A stretch of DNA of 64,000 bases from Eubacteriaceae bacterium Marseille-Q4139 (GCA_018223415.1 JAGTTQ010000001.1:1564365-1628364); one strand, 5' to 3'; positions 45,107 through 54,072 are shown, counted from the first letter of the stretch. Notes: generated from the sequence alone by a model not told the origin. Numbers and translations: made by a program.

Positions 45107-45475
45107 CTAATTGTCAACAGACCAGCCCCGCTTTTTCCGCATATATTCCCTCTGCTGGCGGCGGTGGGCCTTCTTTGCACAGGCCGCCGAACAGTACGCC
45201 TGCCGCCGATCTGGGGGAACGGGGCCGCCGCAGATGGGGCAAGACTTGAAATCCGGCCTGGGCCCCTCGGTTAAAAGGGACGCCTCCAGCGCCGGGGCAA
45301 GGGGCAGGACGGCCTCACGGAAGTAGCGGCAGAACGCACCTGTATAACATTTCCCGAACATATAGCACTCACCGTCCAGCGGCAGACACCCGCACTCCCG
45401 GTCATAGTTGGCGCACCACTTTACCACCAGGGCGCGGATGGCCGCCTTTTCCTCCCGGGTAAGCTCGCGGGACAT
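45107..45475 (-). CDS. cysteine-rich VLP domain protein
   Basis: 122 residues with ten or more cysteines in ordered groups (CANYDRECGCLPLDGECYM, CPICGGPVPPDRRQAYCSAAC), matching the cysteine-rich VLP proteins of conjugative elements. Probably zinc-binding. GGGAGGTGAGGCC precedes the ATG. Confidence 0.8.
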   Translation of the reverse strand: MSRELTREEKAAIRALVVKWCANYDRECGCLPLDGECYMFGKCYTGAFCRYFREAVLPLAPALEASLLTEGPRPDFKSCPICGGPVPPDRRQAYCSAACAKKAHRRQQREYMRKKRGWSVDN

Positions 45476-45479
45476 GGCC

Positions 45480-45656
45480 TCACCTCCCGCCAGCCGGGGC
45501 CTTCAGAAGTTCCCGGTAGCAGGAGACACAGCCGATGCCCCGCCAGTAGGGACACCCGGAGCACCGGGAGCCCCTGGGCGGTTTTGCGGCGGAGGGGGAC
45601 TGCGGGCGCGGGGGCCGTTTCATCATTTTCTCAAAGGGACTGTTGGTAAAGTTCAT
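45480..45656 (-). CDS. small cysteine-rich protein
   Basis: 58 residues, proline-rich start, then CSGCPYWRGIGCVSCYREL. It begins in an ATGA overlap with the CD1107-like stop and ends just before the VLP ribosome site, so it is probably translated. Confidence 0.5.
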   Translation of the reverse strand: MNFTNSPFEKMMKRPPRPQSPSAAKPPRGSRCSGCPYWRGIGCVSCYRELLKAPAGGR

Positions 45657-46441
45657 TCGTCCGCCCCCTCTCCGTCATCGTCCTCCTCGTCCCAGGGCGG
45701 CCCGTCCTCCTCGTCTCCGTAGACCTCCGGCCCGTCATAGTCCTGGAGCTCCCCGCCGTAGTCCTCCTCGGGCTCGGCGGCCTTTTCATGTTTCGGGCGG
45801 TAAATCTTAAAGTACCAGCCAGCCCCGCCGCCGATCACCGCCACGGCCAGCACCAAAAGGAGCATCCCCGGATTGCCGCCCGTTTCCGGCTTTTCCTCCT
45901 CCGGGGCGGGCTCCCCGGTTTCCTCCGTTTCCGCAGGCTCCGGCTCCGCACCCGCGCACTCGGTCATATTGACCGCGCAGATCGGGCAATCCGTATTGAC
46001 AGCCCCCGCCGCGCATTTTTCCGCGCAGGAGCAGGCGGCCAGCTCCACCCCGGCGGCCTCGGCAGCCGCCAACAGATCTGCCTCGTCCACCATATTCAGA
46101 AAGTAGGTTTCATACTGTTCGCCTTCCTCGTCCACGGGTTTGTCATAGTCAATGACGATATAAAAGGTGTTCCCGCCGCTGGTCTGCACCGTGATAAACT
46201 GCTTGTTGGTGTGCTCGTCATAGAGCAGATCGCGGGTAACAAGGTTGCCTTCCTCCGAAAAGCCCTCGCCCGGTTCGATAGTGGGCTCCGGCTCCGGGGC
46301 CGTGGTTTCCTCGGTCATAGTGGGATCGCCGTAGTTCTCGCCCTCGCCGCCGTCCGCATAAGCAAAAGCCGGAACAGCCGAAAAGCCGCATAAAAGAACG
46401 GCGGCACAAAGCGCCGCCGCCATAGACCTCCATCGTCTCAT
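45653..46441 (-). CDS. DUF4366 / CD1107-family transfer protein
   Basis: 262 residues. Signal peptide (SMAAALCAAVLLCGFSAVPA), acidic linker, central domain NTFYIVIDYDKPVDEEGEQY, a CSCAEKCAAG cysteine group, one C-terminal helix (GMLLLVLAVAVIGGGAGWYF) and an acidic cytosolic tail. Conserved membrane-anchored component of Tn1549/CTn mating apparatus. Confidence 0.88.
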   Translation of the reverse strand: MRRWRSMAAALCAAVLLCGFSAVPAFAYADGGEGENYGDPTMTEETTAPEPEPTIEPGEGFSEEGNLVTRDLLYDEHTNKQFITVQTSGGNTFYIVIDYDKPVDEEGEQYETYFLNMVDEADLLAAAEAAGVELAACSCAEKCAAGAVNTDCPICAVNMTECAGAEPEPAETEETGEPAPEEEKPETGGNPGMLLLVLAVAVIGGGAGWYFKIYRPKHEKAAEPEEDYGGELQDYDGPEVYGDEEDGPPWDEEDDDGEGADE

Positions 46442-46443
46442 AT

Positions 46444-46698
46444 TCAGTTTTCCTCCTTTTTATCGTCCCCGGACTTCGGGACAATTTGTCCCAAAGTCCC
46501 ATCGCCTTTCAGCTTTTCAAACAGGAGCGGGAGCTCTGCCAGGGGGATGCTCATGCCCCGCACAATATCCACGATCTCGCTGTTTTCCGCCTCCAGCTTT
46601 TTCTGCTCCAGCTCCTTGAGCCGGGCCTGCTGTTCGCTGATTTTGGCCTTGACCTTATCAATCTCAGCCTGGATTTTCGCGCTTTTTGCCGTTGCCAT
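46444..46698 (-). CDS. DUF4315 family protein
   Basis: 84 residues: N-terminal coiled coil (AEIDKVKAKISEQQARLKEL) then IVRGMSIPLAELPLLFEKL, typical of DUF4315. The C-terminal GTLGQIVPKSGDD is encoded by palindrome copy 7, so its tail has been replaced or extended by the repeat. Confidence 0.85.
   Translation of the reverse strand: MATAKSAKIQAEIDKVKAKISEQQARLKELEQKKLEAENSEIVDIVRGMSIPLAELPLLFEKLKGDGTLGQIVPKSGDDKKEEN
46474..46497. repeat. element 1 dispersed palindrome, copy 7 (inside DUF4315 gene)
   Basis: Core GGGACAATTTGTCCC, within the last codons of the DUF4315 gene. Confidence 0.85.
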
Positions 46699-46711
46699 AG
46701 ATAACCTCCAA

Positions 46712-48373
46712 TCATGGTAAACGCCCGTAGGCGTAGAAATGAGACTGCCAGTAGCTTGTATTTAGATTTGCGTAGCCGATGGGATCTCCGCAGTGGAGCA
46801 TCCGTCCGTCCCCCACATAAATCCCACAGTGGCTCACGCCCGGCGTGTCATAAGTGCCTTTGAAAAAGACCAGATCGCCGGGTTTCGGACTGCTGGTCGG
46901 CGTACAGATGTTATAGAGCCCCTGGGCCCCCAGGCGGCCCACATTCCAGCCGGAGTGATTGATCACCCAGGACACATAGCCGGAGCAGTCAAAGGAAGTG
47001 GACGGGCTGGAGCCGCCCCACACATAGGGATAGCCGATGTATTTCTGCGCCTCGGAGAGCATGGCGGCAAAGGTTTCATCGTCCAGATATTCCCCGGGCA
47101 CTTCGTAGCCGTCCGGCGTTTCGGTGTACTTTCCCACATACTCAGAGCCGGGGAACAGGTCGGGGCGGTTTCCCAGCGTTGCCATGTAGATGGCGTACCG
47201 GGACATCTGATCCTCGCTCAACACATAGACGGGCAGATGGGACAGGTTTTTGTTTTCCAGCGTCACATAGCAGATGTAGTAATTGTAGGGGACTTCCACA
47301 TCGTAATCGTTGCCCTCGCTGTCGGTGCGGGTTTCCGTCCGGTAGCGTACCTCCACCACCACATCCTCGGTCAGAATGTACTGGCGGTCAAAGAGCATTT
47401 GCAGGGAGCCCTCCACCTGGTCAAGCGTCCACTGTCCCTCATGGAGCGAACACAAAAGGGACAGCAGCACATAGGGATCGTGTTCAATCTCGTCCAGGTC
47501 AAAATGGTACTCGTCATAATCGTGGGTGCTTTCGTAGCTGTCCAGATAGCCGGAAAGCTCCGCCTCCAAGTCACAGTAGGCGGCCTCCGCCCCCAGCATA
47601 TCCCCATCCTCGCAAGGGTAGGTGCTGGCCCCCACCGCGCCGATGGTGCTGTTCCCCAGTGTGACAAGGGAGGACGAGCAGGACTGCATCACCAGCACAA
47701 GCAGGACGCAGGCCAGAGCCAGCAGACAGCCCACGGGATGGCGTTTCACAAAGCCCACCGCCCGGGCCGCCAGCTTTTCCGTGGTAACAGCCGTTTTTTC
47801 AGCGGCCCGCGCCCCTTGTTTGGCGGCCTCCTTTGCCTGCTTTTGATACCGCCTGCGGAGCCGCCGTTTCTGCCAGTAGCGGGACAGGGCGTTTTTAGAA
47901 AGCTCCGGGTGCTCCTGGGCGGCGGTGTGGAAGTGATAGTCCGCCGTGGCCTTGATATATTTGGACTCGGCCCGCCGGACAGCCTTTGCCGGGTGCTCCC
48001 GGATTTTTCGTCTCACATACCGGGAGCCATGCCGCAGGACGGCCTCGCCCACAAGCTCGGAGCGGTGGGCCCCTTCGATACCCACATTTTCGTGCTCGTT
48101 TTCATAAATCTTGCCATGCACAAAGCCGTGGACGGAGCCGCTGGCCACCCGGCCCACACGCTTGACCGGGCCCGGCTTTTTCGGCGGTTTCTGTTTCGCC
48201 AGCTTTTCTTTGGCGGCCTCCAGCTTTTCCCCGCGCTTTTCCATGCGGAGCTTGGACGCCGCCGCCTGTTCCTGCTGGCTTTTCTGCCGGAATTTTGATT
48301 TCGGGGACTTTGGGACACTTTGTCCCGAAGTGCCCCCGGCGTTTCCCGCGCCGTTATTCGGTTTTCGTTTCAT
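46712..48373 (-). CDS. CD1108-family NlpC/P60 peptidoglycan hydrolase
   Basis: 553 residues. Basic N-terminal region, one membrane helix (VGCLLALACVLLVLVMQS), a central domain, and a C-terminal C40 endopeptidase with SFDCSGYVSWVINHSG (catalytic Cys), GVSHCGIYVGDGRML (His). It would open peptidoglycan for the conjugation channel. Its N-terminus contains TSGQSVPKSPKS from palindrome copy 8. It overlaps the VirB4 3' end by 20 bases. Confidence 0.9.
   Translation of the reverse strand: MKRKPNNGAGNAGGTSGQSVPKSPKSKFRQKSQQEQAAASKLRMEKRGEKLEAAKEKLAKQKPPKKPGPVKRVGRVASGSVHGFVHGKIYENEHENVGIEGAHRSELVGEAVLRHGSRYVRRKIREHPAKAVRRAESKYIKATADYHFHTAAQEHPELSKNALSRYWQKRRLRRRYQKQAKEAAKQGARAAEKTAVTTEKLAARAVGFVKRHPVGCLLALACVLLVLVMQSCSSSLVTLGNSTIGAVGASTYPCEDGDMLGAEAAYCDLEAELSGYLDSYESTHDYDEYHFDLDEIEHDPYVLLSLLCSLHEGQWTLDQVEGSLQMLFDRQYILTEDVVVEVRYRTETRTDSEGNDYDVEVPYNYYICYVTLENKNLSHLPVYVLSEDQMSRYAIYMATLGNRPDLFPGSEYVGKYTETPDGYEVPGEYLDDETFAAMLSEAQKYIGYPYVWGGSSPSTSFDCSGYVSWVINHSGWNVGRLGAQGLYNICTPTSSPKPGDLVFFKGTYDTPGVSHCGIYVGDGRMLHCGDPIGYANLNTSYWQSHFYAYGRLP
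48307..48331. repeat. element 1 dispersed palindrome, copy 8 (inside CD1108 gene)
   Basis: Core GGGACACTTTGTCCC, in opposite orientation to the other copies, within the 5' codons of the NlpC/P60 gene. Confidence 0.85.
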
Positions 48374-50726
48374 TTTTCATATCCTCCGGGCGGGTAGTCA
48401 GCAGGTCATAGATCTCCCCGCGAGGGAACCGATCCACAAAGGGGATGGTCACATTCCCATAGAACAGCAGGCCCTCGCCGGAATTAGAGTGGGTAATGTA
48501 GGAAAGCTGATGCTCGGATATGCCGAGCTGTTTCGCCAAAATCGTCCGGTCACTCTGGGCCTGGGACAAAAGGATCATAAAGTCCGTGTTGTCCAGAATG
48601 TTCTCAATCTCCCGGCTGGCCAAGAGGTCTTTCACATTCTGCGTAAGTGCGCTGGGGACACAGCCTTTTTTGCGGAGCATCTTCCAGACCGCCACAAAGT
48701 AGCTGGCCGTCAGCGGATCGCGGAGCAGGACATGGAACTCATCAAAGTAGCACCAGGTCGCCACGCCCTCCCGGAAGTTGGCATCCACCGCCTGGGAGAC
48801 AAACTCGTTTGTGATGTGCATGGCAATCTTGCGGAGATTTTCTCCCATGTTCTTTAACACGATGCACACCACCCGCTTGTCGGTTTTCACATTGGTCGGA
48901 TGGTTAAAGAGATTGAGGGAGCCGGTACAGTAGAGCTCCAGGGCCGTTGCCACACGGCGGGCCTCCGGCTCCGGCTGGTGCAAAAGCTCCTCGTACAAAT
49001 CCTGTAAAAGCGGCGTCCGTTCCGTGGCAATCCCCAGGGCCTGCTCCCGGTAGACCAGCCGCACACAGCGGTCAATGACGGTTTTTTCAATGGGCTGTAA
49101 GCCCTCCTTGCCGCCCACCACCAGCTCGCACAGGGACAACAAAAAATCCGCCTTCATGGAAAGCGGGCTCTCCCCGGCGGCCATATTGAGCTCCACATCC
49201 ATCGGGTTTAAGTGATGGGGGCTGTCCGGGGAAATTTCGATCACCTGGGCCTGGTCGCCCAGCCTGCGGGCCAGTGGGACATATTCGCCCATCGGATCGA
49301 CAATCACAATGCGGTCATTCGTGGCAAGGAATACATTTAAGAGCTCCCGTTTCGCCGCAAAGGATTTTCCGGAGCCCGTAGAGCCAAGATACAAGCCGTT
49401 GGCCGACTTCAGCTTTTTGCGGTCAGCCATGATGACATTGTGGGAAAGGGCGTTCATCCCGTAGTAGAGGGCCTGCCCGCCCATCCGCAGCTCCCTGGTC
49501 ATAAAGGGAATGAAAATCGCCGTGGAGCTGGTTGTCATGCCGCGCTGAATTTCCACTTCGTTGTAGCCGAGGGCCAGCGAGGACACAAAGCCCTGTTCCT
49601 GTTGCCAGTCCAGCCGCTTTAAGGAGCAGTTGTATTTCTGCGCGATACCGCCCACCGTGAATACATCGTTTTCCAGCCGCTGGCGGGTAGGGGCAAGGTT
49701 TACCACCGTGAAAGTGAGAAGAAACATCCGCTCGTTGCGGGACTGCAGGTCAGCCAAAAGCTCCGCCGCGTCCTTGCTGAATGTAATGAGGTCAGGCGGG
49801 AGGATGTCGGGATCGTACCCGGCCCGGACAGCTTTTCGCTGTTCCTCCACCTTCATTTTCCCAATGTCGGAGATTTTCCCCTTAATGGTCTTGATGGCCT
49901 TTAGCTGATCCACCGTCTGAATATGGAGCGTGACCGTCATTTCCGCATCCAGCTCCAAAATCTCCGCAAGGAGCTTATCCGAGAGCTCGGACGCTAAAAT
50001 CTGTAAGTAGGACACCGCGCCCCAATACTGGCCGATACGGAAAGAGCGGGACTGCCGGAAGTCAAAGCTGTCCGGGGCGATAAAGTCCTTCGTCCCCAGA
50101 CCCGTCTGCGGGATGTCCTTCCACGAAAAGCGGAACGGATCCCGGCTCCCCGGGTGCATCTGCCCATAGAGCAGGGCCAGCCGCGCCCGCCCGTCCATCG
50201 GCTCGGAGGGAACGCCCAGCCGCTTGAAGTTTCCCATCACATCGGCCTCCACACGCTCCAGGCGGGGACGGGCCTCCGCGATCCCCTCGGCGGGTATGCC
50301 GAAAGTGATGTATTTTGAACGCTCAATGCCGTTGTTGCTTTTGGCAATCTGATTTTTCAGCATCCCGGTAAATTCCTCCCGGACGCTGTTAAAGGCATCG
50401 TCCGCCTGGGGGATGTTGACCTTGTAGCGGCTCCGGGAATGGGAGCGGCGGTTGATAAAGGAAAGCTGGAACGGCAGGGAGCTGTCAAAGTAATTGAGGA
50501 ATGAGCTCCAGCCGCCGAAAATCGCCGTCTGATCCTCGGTGCTTGCCACGGAATAATTGATGTCCTCGTATTCCACGGTTTTCGTGTAGAGCCCGCCGGG
50601 GAGCTTGCACACCCCGTCCGGGTGCATCGCCAGATAGGGGATCGTCTGCTGGACGGACAGGGCCGCCCGGCTGTTAGCCCTTCCGGGGCCGTTTTTGCTT
50701 TTCTTGTTTGCCTTTCGCAATCGCAT
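48354..50726 (-). CDS. VirB4-like conjugation ATPase
   Basis: 790 residues. N-terminal CagE/TrbE/VirB domain, then ATPase with Walker A GSTGSGKSFAAKRELL and Walker B RIVIVDPMGEY and CYFDEFHVLL. It powers assembly of the type IV secretion channel. AAAGGAGG directly abuts the ATG at 50726; the TTG two codons later (50720) has better spacing and may be the real start. Overlaps the end of the PrgI gene. Confidence 0.93.
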   Translation of the reverse strand: MRLRKANKKSKNGPGRANSRAALSVQQTIPYLAMHPDGVCKLPGGLYTKTVEYEDINYSVASTEDQTAIFGGWSSFLNYFDSSLPFQLSFINRRSHSRSRYKVNIPQADDAFNSVREEFTGMLKNQIAKSNNGIERSKYITFGIPAEGIAEARPRLERVEADVMGNFKRLGVPSEPMDGRARLALLYGQMHPGSRDPFRFSWKDIPQTGLGTKDFIAPDSFDFRQSRSFRIGQYWGAVSYLQILASELSDKLLAEILELDAEMTVTLHIQTVDQLKAIKTIKGKISDIGKMKVEEQRKAVRAGYDPDILPPDLITFSKDAAELLADLQSRNERMFLLTFTVVNLAPTRQRLENDVFTVGGIAQKYNCSLKRLDWQQEQGFVSSLALGYNEVEIQRGMTTSSTAIFIPFMTRELRMGGQALYYGMNALSHNVIMADRKKLKSANGLYLGSTGSGKSFAAKRELLNVFLATNDRIVIVDPMGEYVPLARRLGDQAQVIEISPDSPHHLNPMDVELNMAAGESPLSMKADFLLSLCELVVGGKEGLQPIEKTVIDRCVRLVYREQALGIATERTPLLQDLYEELLHQPEPEARRVATALELYCTGSLNLFNHPTNVKTDKRVVCIVLKNMGENLRKIAMHITNEFVSQAVDANFREGVATWCYFDEFHVLLRDPLTASYFVAVWKMLRKKGCVPSALTQNVKDLLASREIENILDNTDFMILLSQAQSDRTILAKQLGISEHQLSYITHSNSGEGLLFYGNVTIPFVDRFPRGEIYDLLTTRPEDMKNETKTE

Positions 50727-51069
50727 CCTCCTTTCTCACAGCGCCCCGCCCGGTAAACGGGGCATACAAGTTTTCCGTCTGATAGTGCCGTACCCCGGGC
50801 CGCAGGAACTTGGCCCGGAGGATATTTTTTACCACCTTTTCAAAGGGGAGCCCGTCTTTTTCATACATCGCCAGCAGGAACGCCGGGAGCATGACCGCCA
50901 GCATAAGGAACATGGCCCCGGTATTTCCCAGGGGCTCCCGGGCCAGCAGATAGGACGGGATACCGATGGCCGCCGCGCCGCCAAAGCAGATAAGCTGGCG
51001 TTTTGTAAGGTTAAAGGCCATCTTTGTTTTGATTTTGGATAAGTCGTTCGGGACATTCACATAGGGCAT
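50674..51069 (-). CDS. PrgI family protein
   Basis: 131 residues from the ATG at 51069 (GAAAGGAGG upstream). Two hydrophobic helices (LICFGGAAAIGIPSYLLA, AMFLMLAVMLPAFLLAMY), ahead of VirB4 as is standard in these systems. Likely a VirB3-like inner-membrane subunit. Confidence 0.88.
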   Translation of the reverse strand: MPYVNVPNDLSKIKTKMAFNLTKRQLICFGGAAAIGIPSYLLAREPLGNTGAMFLMLAVMLPAFLLAMYEKDGLPFEKVVKNILRAKFLRPGVRHYQTENLYAPFTGRGAVRKEDAIAKGKQEKQKRPRKG

Positions 51070-51653
51070 GAAAAACCTCCTTTCGGCCCTTTGACTTCGG
51101 GACAATTTGTCCCAAAGTCCGGGACGGTGCTTTCCACCTCGTTTCCCCACACATCCCAGCCGGGCGGCGTCTGCCTTGCAAACAGCTCCACCCGTGGAAG
51201 ATCGCCCATAAGGGCAACGATCTTTTCCCGGGTCTCGTCCGGCTTTTTGCTGTGGGCCTCAATGGGGGAAATGATAAACTGGTGGACATTCGCCGCCTGC
51301 CGTTTGGGGTGTCCCCTGGTCGCCAGCAGGCAGACCTCCGCATTTCCCCTCGTCCAAAAGCCCAGGCCATAAAACCAGCTATCAGCTTTTCGATTTTTCT
51401 TCAGCCAGACAAAAGCCACGGACTTATACTGAAAGCCCCACGCCTTAATGAGCCGCAGGGCCTCGGGGAGCTGGGGGAAAGTCGCCCATAAAAAAAGCGC
51501 GCTGTCCGGGGCGGCCAGTTCCGCCACCGGGAGCGCACATAACTCGTCTATTCCCATTGTGGGATAATGATGCTCCGCCGCCCCTTGCAGGCCCTTCTGC
51601 GCGTAGCGCCAGGGCGGATCGGCGTAAATAATAGAATAATCTCCGATAGTCAG
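51057..51653 (-). CDS. MT-A70 family DNA adenine methyltransferase
   Basis: About 198 residues. The catalytic DPPW (YADPPWRYAQKG) lies upstream of the first ATG (51557), so translation must start earlier; the best candidate is CTG at 51653 next to AAAGGAG and overlapping the upstream stop. LFLWATFPQLPEALRL and KKNRKADSWFYGLGFW fit MT-A70. The C-terminal VPDFGTNCPEVKG comes from palindrome copy 9. Probably an orphan methylase protecting the element. Confidence 0.8.
   Translation of the reverse strand: MTIGDYSIIYADPPWRYAQKGLQGAAEHHYPTMGIDELCALPVAELAAPDSALFLWATFPQLPEALRLIKAWGFQYKSVAFVWLKKNRKADSWFYGLGFWTRGNAEVCLLATRGHPKRQAANVHQFIISPIEAHSKKPDETREKIVALMGDLPRVELFARQTPPGWDVWGNEVESTVPDFGTNCPEVKGPKGGFSCPM
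51094..51118. repeat. element 1 dispersed palindrome, copy 9 (inside methyltransferase gene)
   Basis: Core GGGACAATTTGTCCC at the 3' end of the MT-A70 gene, about 25 bases upstream of the PrgI start. Confidence 0.85.
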
Positions 51654-52444
51654 ACTCCTTTCTCCCCGGCCTCCACCGCCGCCCGCGCCATACGGATGCG
51701 CTCCGTGGCCGGGGCGTAAAAGGCCGGGGCTGTTTCAAAGCAGATAAAGCGGCGGCCCGCATTGAGGGCGGCAACGGCGGTTGTGCCGGAGCCCGCGCAG
51801 ATGTCCGCTACCAGCTCGCCGGGCCAGGTGTAGGTCTTGATGAAATACTCGCACAGCTCCACGGGCTTTTGCGTGGGATGGATGCCGCCCGTTACTGTGG
51901 GGACAAAGAGCACATTCCCCGGATAGCGCCGCCCATCGCTGGACTGGGAGCTCTGCCGCTCAAATTTCCCATAGTTCGGGCTGGTTCCGCTGCGGGCATG
52001 GACGCGGCTGTACGGCTTGCCGTAAGTAAACTGCGGATTGTAGATGGGGGCCTTCTGATAAAATACCAAGATATTCTCGGATTTTTTCAGTGGGGCCCGG
52101 TTTGCGTTGAGAAATCCCGTCCCGCGCTCCTTGTACCAGATCCACTCATAGCGGAGCATGGAAAGGTTGGAGGCCCCCAGCACCTTGTCATAGGGGCACT
52201 GTGCAAAGAACAGCACCGCGCCCTCCGGCTTGACGGCCCATTTCACAGCCTCCCACAGCTCGGGGAGCGGCAGGGGCACATCCCAAAAGTTCCGGGTAGT
52301 GCCATAGGGCGGATCGGTAAGGAGCATATCCACCGAATGACGGGGGAGGGAGCGCAGGCCCTCGATGCCATCCAATAAAAACAGCCCCTCCATAGGTTCC
52401 TGCAACTTCGGGACACTTTGTCCCAAAGCCGCCTTATCGGTCAT
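51650..52444 (-). CDS. site-specific DNA methyltransferase (N4/N6 type)
   Basis: 264 residues. Catalytic DPPY in MLLTDPPYGTTRNFWD and the SAM-binding ADICAGSGTTAVAALNAG occur in the beta-class order, along with GGIHPTQKPVELCEYFI. No restriction enzyme is adjacent. The start at 52444 has AAGGAGGCAAGGG; residues ALGQSVPKLQ just after it come from palindrome copy 10. Confidence 0.9.
   Translation of the reverse strand: MTDKAALGQSVPKLQEPMEGLFLLDGIEGLRSLPRHSVDMLLTDPPYGTTRNFWDVPLPLPELWEAVKWAVKPEGAVLFFAQCPYDKVLGASNLSMLRYEWIWYKERGTGFLNANRAPLKKSENILVFYQKAPIYNPQFTYGKPYSRVHARSGTSPNYGKFERQSSQSSDGRRYPGNVLFVPTVTGGIHPTQKPVELCEYFIKTYTWPGELVADICAGSGTTAVAALNAGRRFICFETAPAFYAPATERIRMARAAVEAGEKGV
52405..52428. 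repeat. element 1 dispersed palindrome, copy 10 (inside methyltransferase gene)
   Basis: Core GGGACACTTTGTCCC within the first codons of the methyltransferase gene. Confidence 0.85.
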
Positions 52445-52997
52445 CCCTTGCCTCCTTGCCCTTTGCCGGGGCGGACCGGGCGGCGTTTTCCTTTCCGGCC
52501 TCCTTTGCGGCCTGCGCCATCTGTTCCCGGATTGACGCGGGCCGTACCGCCTCGGCCCGGGCCAGCAGCTTTTCCACCGCCTGGTTGTAGCCCTGGGCCG
52601 CCGCCCGGTCAAGCTGGGCCTGCAAGTCGCGGTTTGTTACCCGCGCCGTAGTGCGGTAGCCCGTCCTGCTGGTGGGATCGGGCTTGCTGGGAGCGCCCAG
52701 GAATACCCCGTTTTTCCCGTCCACCACCTTAAAATCATCCACCACCACGCCCCCGATGTTTACGCTGGCAAAGCCGATCAGCTTGCCCTGGGGTTCAATG
52801 GGCCGCACCGTTACCTGGGGCGTAGTGGCCTCCGCCACCGCCTGCTCTACCCGGAGCCTTACCGCCTCATCAATGCTGATGCCCTGGTTTTCTGCCAGCT
52901 CCGCAATCGGAGCCTCAAACAATAAGCGCCGGAAATCCTCCTGCGCCATATCCACAGCGGGGGCTCCCCGGCCCGCCGCCTCCTGCGTTTTCGCCAT
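52434..52997 (-). CDS. SpoVG-domain protein of element 1
   Basis: 187 residues. The middle (VTVRPIEPQGKLIGFASVN and VVVDDFKVVDGKNGVFLGAP) matches SpoVG, a small nucleic-acid-binding regulator; a helical tail (LDRAAAQGYNQAVEKLLARA) and a basic end follow. Common in Tn1549-like elements; probably a DNA- or RNA-binding regulator. Confidence 0.8.
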   Translation of the reverse strand: MAKTQEAAGRGAPAVDMAQEDFRRLLFEAPIAELAENQGISIDEAVRLRVEQAVAEATTPQVTVRPIEPQGKLIGFASVNIGGVVVDDFKVVDGKNGVFLGAPSKPDPTSRTGYRTTARVTNRDLQAQLDRAAAQGYNQAVEKLLARAEAVRPASIREQMAQAAKEAGKENAARSAPAKGKEARDDR

Positions 52998-53014
52998 AGT
53001 TCAACCTCTCTTTC

Positions 53015-53881
53015 TCAATGCGCGCCAAAGATACTTTTTGCAATCGTCCCGGTCTTGAACAGCATAAAGCAGAGCAAAACCGTATAGCCCACGGCTCCCC
53101 ATATCGCGCCGATGGGATCGCCGCTTGTGGCGATCTCTTGAATGAGCACCGCATAGATGCCCACGCACAGCAGGATCAACAGCCCCTGGAAACCGATGGC
53201 GAACAAGGACTTCAGATAATTCTGCCCCATGCTCCCCATTTCCCGGTTGGACAAAGTAGCCACCGGGATGGGCGCTAAACTGGTCAGCATATAAATTTCC
53301 AGCATACGGCCATAGATCAGAACGAAAATCACGATATTCAGCGCGGTCATGGTAAAGCCGATAAAGATAGACTGGAGCCACAGGCCCAAAAGGGAGCCAA
53401 GCCCCATTGTCTCCAGCGTGGCCTCCAAATCCGCCAGCATATCCGGCGATATGTCCGTGGAGCCCTGGATCACCCCCGCCGAGCTTGCAATCACGCTCTG
53501 CGACACATCAAAAATCGCATTGACGATATTGAAGGTGTTGGAGAGGATGAGGATGGCCGCCGCCGTCTTGAAAATCCACTTGAAAAACATCCAGGTGTCG
53601 ATGTCATGTAAGTTGTTGCGGTCTATCAGCATTTGAATGAGCTCATAGACTGCCACATAGGTTAGGACTAACCCGGCAATCGGTAAAATTACCGTCTCGG
53701 AAATCTGGCGGATGAGGGAGAAAACTCCGGCGTTCCACGCCGCCGGAGTTGTTCCCACCTCCCCCGCAATCTCCCCGACTCGGGCATTTACCGTATCAAA
53801 CAGGCCGCTCAGATTGCCTAAAATGCCTTCAATGAGCAGGCTTTTGAGCCAGTCGGTCAGCCAGTCGGTGAGAAATCCCAT
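53015..53881 (-). CDS. VirB6/TrbL-like conjugation membrane protein
   Basis: 288 residues with six or so membrane helices (TVILPIAGLVLTYVAVYELI, AAAILILSNTFNIVNAIF, IVIFVLIYGRMLEIYMLTSL, FQGLLILLCVGIYAVLIQEI). Like the VirB6/TrbL channel components of Gram-positive ICEs. Lies between the maff2 gene and the SpoVG-like gene in the usual order. Confidence 0.88.
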   Translation of the reverse strand: MGFLTDWLTDWLKSLLIEGILGNLSGLFDTVNARVGEIAGEVGTTPAAWNAGVFSLIRQISETVILPIAGLVLTYVAVYELIQMLIDRNNLHDIDTWMFFKWIFKTAAAILILSNTFNIVNAIFDVSQSVIASSAGVIQGSTDISPDMLADLEATLETMGLGSLLGLWLQSIFIGFTMTALNIVIFVLIYGRMLEIYMLTSLAPIPVATLSNREMGSMGQNYLKSLFAIGFQGLLILLCVGIYAVLIQEIATSGDPIGAIWGAVGYTVLLCFMLFKTGTIAKSIFGAH

Positions 53882-54072
53882 AAGCCGCTACCTTAAAACA
53901 GGCCGGACAGCAGAGGGATCAGCGTAGTGCCGAGCAGGATGATGCCGCCGCCCGCCATGAGCTGTTTCATGCCCTGGCTTTTTGCTGATGTGCGATAAAG
54001 AAGTAATAGAAGTGTAAAAAATTTTGCCGTTCCTATCCGGCGTTTCGCGATTACGTCGGATAGGTCGGGCGG

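Noticed and set aside
45797..48298. Very long plus-strand frames opposite the conjugation genes
   Set aside because: They are shadows of the GC-rich minus-strand genes, whose domains and ribosome sites are clear.
36173..52428. Dispersed palindromes as intrinsic terminators
   Set aside because: Most copies have no T-tract, four are inside coding sequence, and copy 8 is inverted.
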